Positions 1-7,575 of a DNA stretch of 18,857 bases are shown piece by piece. Source of the stretch: Chitinophagaceae bacterium. Its GTDB lineage: Bacteria; Bacteroidota; Bacteroidia; Chitinophagales; Chitinophagaceae. A program made the translations under genes and the position numbers. How positions within the stretch are numbered: the first letter of the stretch is position 1; each line of letters begins with the position of its first letter. The stretch spans positions 1-18,857 of the forward strand of contig CANEWV010000004.1 in the NCBI GenBank assembly GCA_947442905.1, given 5' to 3'. Below the pieces are notes generated by a model, which was given only the letters and a program-made list of their open reading frames with translations, was not told the origin of the DNA and did not search any database.

Positions 1-242
1 AGCGAATCAGAAACAGAAACGATTTGTACTTGCTGGCGTTTATCTGTTGCGGCACTATCCATCCCTTCTATCCACAAATGCCAATCCGATGTATTTTGAA
101 CGAGTGGCAAAATAGAAACTGGCTTTGCTTTAATATTGACTGCACGGGATACAATATTATGAGAAGGCAGTAGTAGTCCTCCGAGCGTGAACAAAACAAA
201 AAAGACAACTGCACTAATGATACCTAATTTAACTACACGCAT
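1..242 (-). CDS. Membrane-anchored protein, probably SRPBCC (START-like) family, partial
   Basis: This is the first 80 residues of a minus-strand gene whose 3' end lies outside the window. It opens with MRVVKLG and a hydrophobic segment at about residues 6-26, then a Leu-Pro-Ser turn, then a stretch beginning VSRAVNI followed by a W-x-x-W pair (WHLW). This order (one N-terminal helix, a 'PS..V.R...I' strand, then a Trp-rich segment) matches the start of SRPBCC/polyketide-cyclase-like proteins common in Bacteroidota, which bind hydrophobic ligands in a helix-grip fold. The ligand is unknown. The start ATG (242-240) lies one base after the stop of the ABC permease gene, so the two are very probably co-transcribed and translationally coupled. 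The family call rests on a short N-terminus and is an inference. Confidence 0.55.
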   Translation of the reverse strand, partial: MRVVKLGIISAVVFFVLFTLGGLLLPSHNIVSRAVNIKAKPVSILPLVQNTSDWHLWIEGMDSAATDKRQQVQIVSVSDS

Positions 243-243
243 C

Positions 244-1353
244 TTAATCCCATTTAAACGTTTTAAAAGCAATAGCATACACGCCCACAATCCATACACC
301 CAGTATCAACAACTCTTTGCCACAGGCCGCTAAAGAAGCGCCTTCAAAAGCTATGTTTCGCATGGCGTTATTAAAGTGTGTTAAGGGAAGTGCATTACAA
401 ATAGGCTGAAGCCAAGTTGGAAAAGCTTCTACCGAGAAAAAAGTACCCGCTAATAAAAATTGTGGAAGTGTAAACAAGTTTGCAAAAGGTGGAATGGTAC
501 TTTCGTTTTTTGCAAGCCCACTCACAATAAATCCAAAGCCCATAAATAAAATTAGAGCAATAAAACTTAAGAGCATAATGGTTGCAAAAGTAGTAAGCCC
601 GTGCACCAGTGTAAAACCAAATGCAAAATGACCAACCCCAATTACAATAACCGCTGTTAATAGTTGAAATATTACCCTACTTAATGCTTCTCCTAATACA
701 ATATAAGCCCGCTTAATGGGCGTGGCATAAAAACGCTTTAGCACCAGCTGCTGCCTTAAATTAAAGAATAAAAAAGCAACACCAAATACTCCTGAACTTA
801 ACAATGAAAACCCGAGCTGACCAGGTAAAATAAAATCAATGGTTTTATACGCCCTTCCAGGTATTTGTGAAATTGTGGCGTCAACGCGGGCAATGGTTTG
901 ATTACCCTCAAAATATTTTTGGTTCATTCCTGCTATCACACCACTTAATACAGACTGTAGTAGCTGAATATTTTGAGGCATCACAGCACCAGAGCTCGTG
1001 ATCTTAATATTATAGGCAGGACTCACTAAGCCCGTTTTTGCAATAAGTACATTTGCAGTGATTCTTCCTTTTTCAAGCTCTTGACGTAAAGTATCCGCGC
1101 TACCCTTTACTATTTTAACAGTACTTAAACTAGTAAGCGCTGCATAAACAGGGCTTGTGGTGTCCGAACTTGCATCAATAGCAATTTTAACGGATGTTTT
1201 TCCATTACCCCCTCCTATAAATCCAAAAACCAAAATAAAGATGAGTGGAAAAGCAATACTAAAAACCACCGCAGATGGGCTACGCAAAATAGCTTTTAAG
1301 CTACCCTTTGTAATCGCCAACATGGCGCGGATTTGGCTGTAATTTGCAGACAT
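244..1353 (-). CDS. ABC-2 type transporter permease
   Basis: This 369-aa membrane protein has the layout of ABC-2 family permeases. There is one membrane helix at about residues 26-47, a long extracytoplasmic region at about 48-175, then about five helices from 178 to the end. The short KRFYATPI segment (206-213) after the second helix resembles the cytoplasmic segment that contacts the ATPase in this family. The later LPLTHFNNAMRN motif (about 322-332) is also typical of it. Such permeases export drugs, lipids or polymers, but the substrate cannot be read from sequence. No ATP-binding subunit gene is present nearby, and the next gene downstream is not one, so the partner is encoded elsewhere. 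It starts 9 nt after the sppA stop and ends 1 nt before the next gene, indicating an operon. Confidence 0.85.
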   Translation of the reverse strand: MSANYSQIRAMLAITKGSLKAILRSPSAVVFSIAFPLIFILVFGFIGGGNGKTSVKIAIDASSDTTSPVYAALTSLSTVKIVKGSADTLRQELEKGRITANVLIAKTGLVSPAYNIKITSSGAVMPQNIQLLQSVLSGVIAGMNQKYFEGNQTIARVDATISQIPGRAYKTIDFILPGQLGFSLLSSGVFGVAFLFFNLRQQLVLKRFYATPIKRAYIVLGEALSRVIFQLLTAVIVIGVGHFAFGFTLVHGLTTFATIMLLSFIALILFMGFGFIVSGLAKNESTIPPFANLFTLPQFLLAGTFFSVEAFPTWLQPICNALPLTHFNNAMRNIAFEGASLAACGKELLILGVWIVGVYAIAFKTFKWD

Positions 1354-1362
1354 AATTATAAA

Positions 1363-3120
1363 TTAGTGAACAGTAATGGTATAAGGTAATGCAGTCTGCG
1401 GGACGCCTACCATTGCTTTTACTTTTTTAACTTGTTGCATCATGCGTAATTGATCTGCACCGAGTTCCGATTCTATCAATCGCATCGAAACAGTACGCTT
1501 ATAATTATTAAAGAGCTGCTCCAAAATATTCTTTTTTTCGGGATATTCTTTAAGCCTGTAGGTTGTAATTTTTGCCATAGATGCTGCGGCTTTTATGGCG
1601 TCTGAAAGCGTGCCAATTTCATCTACGAGACCAACACTCATGCCTCTTGTACCCGTCCAAACACGGCCCTGCGCAATACTATCTACGTATTCCATATTTC
1701 TTTTACGCCCTTCAGAAACACGCGATTTAAACGTATTGTAAATAGAATCGGTAGAGGCCTGAAAAAACTTTTTTTCTGGCTCTGTAAGCGCTCTATCCAT
1801 ACTTCCCATATCAGCAAACGGCCCAGTTCTCACTCTATCGGTGGTAATGCCTATTTTGTTTTTCAAAAACGATTCGATATTTGGAACGATACTAAATACG
1901 CCTATTGAACCAGTAATAGTAGACGCATTGGCAAATACTTTATTAGCGTTACATGCAATGTAATAACCACCCGATGCAGCTACATCGCCCATCGAAACAA
2001 TTACTGGCTTTTCTTTTTTAGCAAGGCTTACTTCACGCCAAATAACATCACTTGCTAGCGCGCTTCCTCCAGGTGAATTTACACGAAGCACAATGGCTTT
2101 AATAGATTTATCCAAACGCGCTTTTCTGATGAGTTCTTTATAATCATCACTAGCCACCTGCTCGTCAGTACCTGTGCCACTAATAATATCGCCGCTTGCA
2201 TAAATAATAGCAATTTTTTCTGAAGCAGTAGATTCGTTGAGGGTTACAGATTTTGCATATTCACCAAAATAAATAAAATTAATTTTTGAGTTGGTCGCCA
2301 AATTTAAACGGCCGGTGATTTCGTTTTTAACTTGATCATCATATTTCAATCCATCAATTAAATTATATTTTACAGCGTCGGCAGCAGTTTGAATTTTACC
2401 TTCTACCGCTAGAGATCTAATAAGAGCAGTATCTAAATTACGCGCAGCAGCAGTTTGGTATAAGAATTGATTGTATAAATCACCTAACCATACACTTGTT
2501 TGCAAGCGGTTGGCGTCCGTCATTTGTGTTTCACGAAGTGGTTCGGTAGCACTTTTAAATTTACCAGCATAAAATATTTGGGGCTTGATTTCTAATTTAT
2601 CGAGCATGCCTTTTAAGAATAAAAGATTGCTTGAAAAGCCTGCCCACTCTAACCCACCTTGCGGATGCACAAAAATCTTTTGTGCCACATTGGCAACTGA
2701 ATATCCTTTTTGCGTAATTGTTTCGCCATAGGCAACCACAAACTTTTTAGACTTCCTAAAATCAAGTAGTGCCTTTCTGATTTCTTCAGAAGCGGCAAAT
2801 CCATTTGCATTGGAACTGGCTAAAATATAAATACCTTTTACGTTTGCATCTTTTTTTGCATGCTCAATAAGTCTGACCATTTCAAATAAAGAGGGTATTT
2901 CAAAATCTCCGTCGGTAGTTAATGAGGCAAAAGGATTTTCTTGTACGGTTTCTTTGTAGGGTTTAGAAAGGTCTAATACCAAAACCGCATCGGAACCAAT
3001 GAGCGGCTTATCGGAACTTGAAGCAGAAGCTGCAAGACCAATGAGTACCATAACACCTAAAATTGTAAACACAATCAGCGCCAATAAACTGGCAATAAAT
3101 ATTTTAAAAAAGCTCTTCAT
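1363..3120 (-). CDS. sppA: Signal peptide peptidase SppA, 67K type
   Basis: This inner-membrane serine protease (peptidase family S49) degrades leftover signal peptides. The 585-aa protein has an N-terminal anchor helix at about residues 7-32 and the duplicated two-domain structure of long-form SppA (E. coli form 618 aa). The catalytic Ser-Lys dyad is visible: Lys189 in the N-terminal-half motif GKFKSATEP, and Ser383 in the C-terminal-half motif GDVAASGGYYIA. The NSPGG block at 348-352 and GSIGV block at about 404-408 are also conserved. The first ATG at 3120 directly precedes the anchor (MKSFFKIF), so it is the natural start. It heads a minus-strand run with the ABC permease and an SRPBCC-like gene, and is divergent from folK. 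Confidence 0.95.
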   Translation of the reverse strand: MKSFFKIFIASLLALIVFTILGVMVLIGLAASASSSDKPLIGSDAVLVLDLSKPYKETVQENPFASLTTDGDFEIPSLFEMVRLIEHAKKDANVKGIYILASSNANGFAASEEIRKALLDFRKSKKFVVAYGETITQKGYSVANVAQKIFVHPQGGLEWAGFSSNLLFLKGMLDKLEIKPQIFYAGKFKSATEPLRETQMTDANRLQTSVWLGDLYNQFLYQTAAARNLDTALIRSLAVEGKIQTAADAVKYNLIDGLKYDDQVKNEITGRLNLATNSKINFIYFGEYAKSVTLNESTASEKIAIIYASGDIISGTGTDEQVASDDYKELIRKARLDKSIKAIVLRVNSPGGSALASDVIWREVSLAKKEKPVIVSMGDVAASGGYYIACNANKVFANASTITGSIGVFSIVPNIESFLKNKIGITTDRVRTGPFADMGSMDRALTEPEKKFFQASTDSIYNTFKSRVSEGRKRNMEYVDSIAQGRVWTGTRGMSVGLVDEIGTLSDAIKAAASMAKITTYRLKEYPEKKNILEQLFNNYKRTVSMRLIESELGADQLRMMQQVKKVKAMVGVPQTALPYTITVH

Positions 3121-3129
3121 AGCAATAGG

Positions 3130-3161
3130 TTAAAATAAAAGCGGAACAATATTGTTCACAA
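3130..3161 (-). promoter_or_regulatory. Possible sppA promoter (Bacteroidota-type)
   Basis: On the minus strand a GTTG at 3162-3159 is followed, after 21 nt, by TATTTTAA at 3137-3130. This only loosely resembles the Bacteroidota consensus (TTTG, about 19 nt, TAnnTTTG), with two mismatches in the -7 element. Its position about 10 nt before the sppA ATG is reasonable. The 14-bp palindrome at 3144-3157 would lie inside the spacer, where a bound repressor could block transcription. This is a weak match and should be read as a candidate only. Confidence 0.25.
3144..3157. promoter_or_regulatory. 14-bp perfect palindrome, possible operator
   Basis: GAACAATATTGTTC reads identically on both strands and lies in the 95-bp spacer between the divergent sppA and folK genes, 24 nt from sppA and 58 nt from folK. 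Perfect symmetry of this length in a divergent spacer fits the binding site of a dimeric regulator. No regulator gene is adjacent. It could also be chance in AT-rich DNA. Confidence 0.35.
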
Positions 3162-3215
3162 CTGCATTTAAAGACGTGAAATTAAAGATATTTGAGGCGA
3201 TTAACGGGGTAATTT

Positions 3216-3695
3216 ATGAACACAGCATATTTACTGATAGGCGGGAATTTAGGGGACCGAGCGGCTTATTTACAGGAGGCAGTAAAGCATATTGAAGCCC
3301 GGTGCGGTAGCATTGCCAGCCGTTCCTCCATTTATGAAACCGCTGCCTGGGGCAATACCAACCAGCCTACATTTTATAACCAAGCCCTCAAACTCATTAC
3401 CCCACTTTCGCCAGCATCACTTTTGGAACAACTTTTAGCAATAGAACTGGAGATGGGCAGGGTGCGTAGTGAAAAATATGGCCCACGTACCATTGATTTA
3501 GACATTTTAATGATTGATGACAAGGTTTTAGACACCCCAGCGCTAACAATACCCCATCCGCAACTCCATAACCGTCGATTTGCACTCCTACCGCTTACCG
3601 AAATAGCACCTTCGCTCCACCACCCTGTTTTAGATCAAACGGTAAGCGAACTACTCGAAAACTGCACAGACACCCTTGATGTGCAAAAAAAATAA
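3216..3695 (+). CDS. folK: 2-amino-4-hydroxy-6-hydroxymethyldihydropteridine pyrophosphokinase (HPPK)
   Basis: This cytosolic enzyme transfers pyrophosphate from ATP to 6-hydroxymethyl-7,8-dihydropterin, the step before dihydropteroate synthase in folate synthesis. The 159 aa equals the usual single-domain length. Visible signatures are the N-terminal GGNLGDR (9-15), ETAAWG (41-46), the loop arginines 82 and 84, and YGPRTIDLDIL (88-98), which supplies the Mg-binding Asp94 and Asp96 and the ATP-contacting Arg91. PHPQLHNRRFAL also matches the family (113-124). It is the first gene of the plus-strand group, divergent from sppA. A hairpin with a short T-run follows its stop, so read-through to the next gene may be partial. 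Confidence 0.96.
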   Translation: MNTAYLLIGGNLGDRAAYLQEAVKHIEARCGSIASRSSIYETAAWGNTNQPTFYNQALKLITPLSPASLLEQLLAIELEMGRVRSEKYGPRTIDLDILMIDDKVLDTPALTIPHPQLHNRRFALLPLTEIAPSLHHPVLDQTVSELLENCTDTLDVQKK

Positions 3696-3700
3696 AGGCA

Positions 3701-3725
3701 AAAGCCAAGTTCGGCTTTATTTTTA
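3701..3725 (+). terminator. Candidate intrinsic terminator or attenuator after folK
   Basis: A 6-bp stem AAAGCC/GGCTTT (3701-3706 with 3713-3718) encloses a six-base loop and is followed by ATTTTTA. It starts six bases after the folK stop. Two other pairings compete: GGC/GCC around AAAA (3697-3706), and a wider A/T-rich arm pair (3688-3697 with 3715-3724). The stem is short, with only three G-C pairs, so termination would be leaky. Confidence 0.45.
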
Positions 3726-3739
3726 CCCATTGAGAATGA

Positions 3740-4378
3740 ATGTTTATGAAGCATAAGTTTATTACGATTGAGGGGAATATTGGAGCGGGTAAAACAACCC
3801 TATCAAACATACTGGCACAAAAACTAAATGCGAAACTGATTTTAGAAGAATTTGCAGACAACCCTTTTTTGCCAAAATTTTACGAAAAGCCAGACCAATA
3901 TGCATTTCCATTGGAGCTCTTTTTTATGGCCGAACGGTACAAGCAACTTAAAGATTTTTTAAATACCCAAGACCTATTTCAACAAGTAACAATTTCTGAC
4001 TATTTATTTACAAAATGCTTGTTGTTTGCAAAAGTGAATTTGCCTAGCGAAGAATTTAGACTCTATCAAAAATTATTTGATATCATTCACCAACAAATAA
4101 GCGTCCCGGATATTTTAATTTATTTACACGCGCCAGTACAAAAACTACAGGATAATATTAAAAAAAGAAATAGAAGTTACGAGCAGGATATTAAAGACGA
4201 CTACTTGTTTAATTTACAGGAAACCTATACCAGCTATATCAAACAACACAATATTAAAACCATTTTTATTGACGCAAGTAATGCTGATTTTATGGGTAAC
4301 GATAAACATGTACAAGTGGTGTTAGAAGCCCTCCAAAAAGATTTACCAGAAGGACAACACTACTTTAATTTACCTTAA
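3740..4378 (+). CDS. Deoxynucleoside kinase, deoxyguanosine-kinase (Dgk) type
   Basis: This cytosolic kinase phosphorylates deoxynucleosides, probably deoxyguanosine, in nucleoside salvage. The 212-aa protein has a P-loop GNIGAGKTT at residues 12-20, ADNPFL (39-44) and PLELFFMAERYKQL (57-70) in the substrate-binding region, and a LID-like basic segment KKRNRSYEQD (141-150). Where most family members have Asp/Glu-Arg-Ser, this one has ISDY (85-88). The same Asp-Tyr occurs, from memory, in Bacillus subtilis Dgk, so it marks the subfamily and not a defect. Substrate preference is inferred from this likeness. ATGs at 3740 and 3746 are both possible starts, and the second gives MKHKFITIEG, the more usual N-terminus. 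The MFS gene follows 16 nt later. A Dck-type paralogue begins at 18581. Confidence 0.88.
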   Translation: MFMKHKFITIEGNIGAGKTTLSNILAQKLNAKLILEEFADNPFLPKFYEKPDQYAFPLELFFMAERYKQLKDFLNTQDLFQQVTISDYLFTKCLLFAKVNLPSEEFRLYQKLFDIIHQQISVPDILIYLHAPVQKLQDNIKKRNRSYEQDIKDDYLFNLQETYTSYIKQHNIKTIFIDASNADFMGNDKHVQVVLEALQKDLPEGQHYFNLP

Positions 4379-4394
4379 CAGCTAGACCCACAAA

Positions 4395-5654
4395 ATGCAA
4401 CAAGACACTCCTTCTGCCCTATCAAAACATGATCCATTTGAAGCCATGCGGATTGCCGAATTTAGGCATCTCATGTTTGGAAGGTTCTTGTTTATCATGG
4501 GACTTCGTATGATGGGCACACTTGTTGGTTGGTGGATTTACGAGCTTACCAATGAACCCTTTGCTATTGGGCTTATTGGTTTATCAGAAGTGATACCCGC
4601 GGTTTCGTTATCTCTCTATGCCGGACATATTATAGATATTAGTGAAAAAAGAAAACTCTTATTAACTGGCGTTGCACTTTATTTTACCTGCGCCGTATTT
4701 TTATTTCTCTTATCTACCAGTTTTACGGCTGGACAGTTAAGTAAACACTGGATTGCTTTTAGTATTTATATCGCTATATTTTTTACGGGCGTTTTTAGAT
4801 CTTTTACGGGTCCTACATTTGGCACGATACTCTCTGCCATTGTGCCTAAAAAAACCATTCAAAACGCTACTACATGGGGACAGGGTGTATGGCTAGGCGC
4901 GTCCGTTACAGGCCATGCGATTGTTGGATTTTTAATTGCCCTACTAGGTAACACGGGATCATTAGCCATCATTTGTACACTTGTATTTGCTGGTTATTTA
5001 TTTATGTACCAGCTGAAGCCAAAGCCTTCATTAAATGAGCCTGGCGAGAAAAAAACATTAGAGAGCGTAAAAGAAGGACTTAGGTACGTGTATCAGACCA
5101 AAGAATTATTTGGCGCGCTAACACTCGATTTATTTGCCGTTTTATTTGGTGGCGCCGTTGCTATGATTCCAGTTTTTGCAAAAGATATTTTAAATGTTGG
5201 GCCCATTGGATTTGGATGGCTTAACGCAGCATCCGATATTGGATCGGTGATTGTAATTGTATTACTCACCGCATTTCCATTAAAAAAAGCGCAAGGAAAA
5301 AAACTACTCATATCGGTGGCTATTTTTGGAATTTGCATTATTGTATTTGCCCTATCCAAATTATTCTGGCTCACTTTTGCCGTGCTACTCATAAGCGGCA
5401 TTGTAGATGGCATTAGCGTGGTTATTAGAGGTACCATATTACAACTCAAAACGCCCGACAATATGCGCGGGCGTGTAATGAGTGTAAATTCTATGTTTAT
5501 TAATAGCAGCAATGAATTTGGCCAATTTGAAAGTGGCGTTGCTGCTAAAATGATGGGCGTTGTGCCTAGTGTTGTTTTTGGTGGATGTATGACACTTCTA
5601 GTGGTGGTTATCACTTGGTTTAAAGCGCCCACACTAAAAGAAATGGAATACTAA
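4395..5654 (+). CDS. Major facilitator superfamily transporter (MFS_3/EntS-like exporter)
   Basis: This 419-aa integral membrane protein has about twelve hydrophobic helices in two halves separated by a polar loop at about residues 207-235. The loop between helices 2 and 3 carries the MFS motif A (GHIIDISEKRK, 77-87). The second half carries PDNMRGRVMSV (354-364), typical of the MFS_3 group that includes the enterobactin exporter EntS and macrolide efflux proteins. It is probably a proton-driven exporter. The substrate is unknown, and the folate and nucleoside neighbours do not settle it. It lies 16 nt after the Dgk-type gene, so co-expression is likely. Its stop codon overlaps that of the convergent M1 peptidase. 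Confidence 0.88.
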   Translation: MQQDTPSALSKHDPFEAMRIAEFRHLMFGRFLFIMGLRMMGTLVGWWIYELTNEPFAIGLIGLSEVIPAVSLSLYAGHIIDISEKRKLLLTGVALYFTCAVFLFLLSTSFTAGQLSKHWIAFSIYIAIFFTGVFRSFTGPTFGTILSAIVPKKTIQNATTWGQGVWLGASVTGHAIVGFLIALLGNTGSLAIICTLVFAGYLFMYQLKPKPSLNEPGEKKTLESVKEGLRYVYQTKELFGALTLDLFAVLFGGAVAMIPVFAKDILNVGPIGFGWLNAASDIGSVIVIVLLTAFPLKKAQGKKLLISVAIFGICIIVFALSKLFWLTFAVLLISGIVDGISVVIRGTILQLKTPDNMRGRVMSVNSMFINSSNEFGQFESGVAAKMMGVVPSVVFGGCMTLLVVVITWFKAPTLKEMEY

Positions 5655-7519
5655 TCCGGTATCACCAGTTTATTATTACTTCTATTTACGTCTGCCATTC
5701 TCAACGATGGATCAATTTCTATAGACTTAATGTCTTTAATAGATTTTGAAATAGCAACTTGATAAACAGGGTCTACCCATTTCCATGCTGCATGCACTGT
5801 TCTTGGAATATTATTTTCAGTTGGCTTTTCACCAAACTGCAAATTAAGCGGCACATAATGCATTTCTTGAGAACCATCTTTGTAGGTAACCAACACATCA
5901 ATAGGCATAGGTAATTTACCAACACGTTTAATGGTAATATTTGTTTTATCCTGAATAAGATTGATGTCCCCTACCGCGTAGTCAATTGTTTTAGTAGAAT
6001 TGATCCAATATTCTTTGTACCAATCAAGTTCTAATCCACTTCTTTTTTCGGCAACTCTAATAAAATCATTTGGATTGGGATGTTTAAAACGCCAAGCATT
6101 GTAATAATCTAATAATACTTGATCTCTAACAGAATCGCCAATAACATAACCCAACTGACTCATAAACACAGCACCTTTACTATAGGCAGAAGTACTATAT
6201 GCTAAATTGGTATTGTAATGATCCGAATGTGTACTTGCTGGTTCGTCGTAAGGGCTTTTAGTTAAATTAATATAACTTCTGTAAGAACCTTCAAATGGGA
6301 AACCTTTGCTGCCATTGAGTTCCGCTAGCACCCGCGTACTTGCATAATCGGTAAAACCTTCGTCCATCCAAGGATATAAAGATTCGTTTGAACCCATTAG
6401 CATTTGATACCAGGTATGCATCCACTCATGTATAGCCGTTCCAACACTTGCACTTTTAATAAGTGTAGACATCGGATATTCCATACCACCATCTCCACCC
6501 TGAATAAACGTGTATGTTTTGTATGGGTAAGCACCAAATGTTTTGGCAATAATGGGATATGCATTGTTAACGACGTCGGCCATTTTTTGCCAATTGTTTT
6601 CTAATGAATCAACGGCCTTATAAACAACCCTTAAAAGTGGGCCACCGCCCGCAGGTTTGCGCGTAATCATTTTATACGTTGGATCTGCAGCCCACATAAA
6701 ATCGTGCACATTGTAAGCCTGCCATTTCCATGTTTTTGTTGCACCTACTGCATTTGCAACTTTCGAACCTGGCGTTTCGTACCCCATGCCAATTTCTTGT
6801 GGGTTTTGTAAATCTCCACCTGCTGCAATAAAATAATTTTTATCGATGGTAATGTTTACATCAAAATCACCCCATACGCCATAAAATTCTCTAGCGATAT
6901 ATTGGTTGGCATGCCAACCTTGATAATCATATTCTGCTACTTTAGGATACCACTGGCTCATGCTGTAGCGGATCCCTTCTTTATTGTCTCTTCCACTTCT
7001 TCTAATTTGTGCTGGTACTTGTGCTTCAAAAGATACTTCCATTTGCACAGAAGACTTTGGTAATATAGGTTTTGTTAAAACAACCTCAAGTATGGTCTCA
7101 TGTTCTTTTAGCACCTGAGCCACGCCATTTATTTTCACATACTTTACTTGTTGATAGCCAATTTCCGAAGGCGTTAATTTACTGATACGGTCTTTTACAC
7201 GCGCATCCCAGTCGAGGCCATCACTCATTCTCGAAGCAGGTCTAATTTGAATTTGACCAAGCTCTCTACTTCTAATATCCATGCTGCTTCCGGGCTGAAA
7301 CGCATTCCAATAGGTATGAAAAAATATCTTGCTTAATGTATCTGAAGAATTATTGGTGTACACGATTTTTTCGGTACCATTAATCTTATTAGACACTACA
7401 TCCATATTTGCTTGAATGGTATACTTAATGCGCTGTTGCGGACGATCCGGTTGCGCAAATAGTAAGGATGCGTGCATCACAAATAGACATACAAAGCCAA
7501 ACAATAAAATCTTTTTCAT
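5651..7519 (-). CDS. M1 family metallopeptidase (aminopeptidase N-like), exported
   Basis: This is a zinc aminopeptidase of the gluzincin M1 family. The 622-aa precursor starts with a Sec signal peptide (MKKILLFGFV..., cleavage near residues 22-23, LFA/Q). The active site is intact: HEWMH at 364-368, then exactly 18 residues to Glu387 in DEGFTDYAS, giving three zinc ligands. Tyr446 in SAYSKGA fits the catalytic tyrosine. The exopeptidase signature reads GGMEY (344-348) and not the classical GAMEN, a common variant in Bacteroidota M1 proteins. It probably trims peptides in the periplasm or at the surface. It lies 38 nt after rsmI with a promoter-like element between, and converges on the MFS gene with overlapping stops, leaving no room for a terminator outside coding sequence. 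Confidence 0.93.
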   Translation of the reverse strand: MKKILLFGFVCLFVMHASLLFAQPDRPQQRIKYTIQANMDVVSNKINGTEKIVYTNNSSDTLSKIFFHTYWNAFQPGSSMDIRSRELGQIQIRPASRMSDGLDWDARVKDRISKLTPSEIGYQQVKYVKINGVAQVLKEHETILEVVLTKPILPKSSVQMEVSFEAQVPAQIRRSGRDNKEGIRYSMSQWYPKVAEYDYQGWHANQYIAREFYGVWGDFDVNITIDKNYFIAAGGDLQNPQEIGMGYETPGSKVANAVGATKTWKWQAYNVHDFMWAADPTYKMITRKPAGGGPLLRVVYKAVDSLENNWQKMADVVNNAYPIIAKTFGAYPYKTYTFIQGGDGGMEYPMSTLIKSASVGTAIHEWMHTWYQMLMGSNESLYPWMDEGFTDYASTRVLAELNGSKGFPFEGSYRSYINLTKSPYDEPASTHSDHYNTNLAYSTSAYSKGAVFMSQLGYVIGDSVRDQVLLDYYNAWRFKHPNPNDFIRVAEKRSGLELDWYKEYWINSTKTIDYAVGDINLIQDKTNITIKRVGKLPMPIDVLVTYKDGSQEMHYVPLNLQFGEKPTENNIPRTVHAAWKWVDPVYQVAISKSIKDIKSIEIDPSLRMADVNRSNNKLVIPD

Positions 7520-7544
7520 TTTTTATTCAATTAAAGTGTGCCAA

Positions 7545-7575
7545 TAAAATTAAGGAATTATTCGGCGCCAGCAAT
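7545..7575 (-). promoter_or_regulatory. Candidate Bacteroidota promoter for the M1 peptidase gene
   Basis: On the minus strand ATTG (7575-7572, at the 3' end of rsmI) is followed after exactly 19 nt by TAATTTTA (7552-7545). The published Bacteroidota consensus is TTTG, about 19 nt, TAnnTTTG, so each element differs by one base and the spacing is ideal. Transcription would start about 20 nt before the peptidase ATG. This would let the last gene of the long minus-strand run be expressed separately. Confidence 0.35.

Noticed and set aside
3595..3861. Open frame of 88 codons on the minus strand across the folK/kinase junction
   Set aside because: It overlaps two well-supported plus-strand genes, including the P-loop of the kinase, and shows no domain.
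3992..4009. Apparent loss of the catalytic Asp/Glu-Arg pair in the first deoxynucleoside kinase (ISDY)
   Set aside because: Asp-Tyr at this place is, from memory, also found in B. subtilis Dgk (ADY), so it marks the subfamily and not a broken enzyme.
5093..5632. Open frame of 179 codons on the minus strand inside the MFS gene
   Set aside because: It is antisense to a clear transporter, its translation is low in complexity with no recognisable motif, and it starts within coding sequence. It is a shadow of the real gene.
6476..6487. GGMEY in place of GAMEN in the M1 peptidase as a sign of inactivity
   Set aside because: HEXXH-18-E and the catalytic tyrosine are intact, and this variant is common in Bacteroidota M1 proteins.
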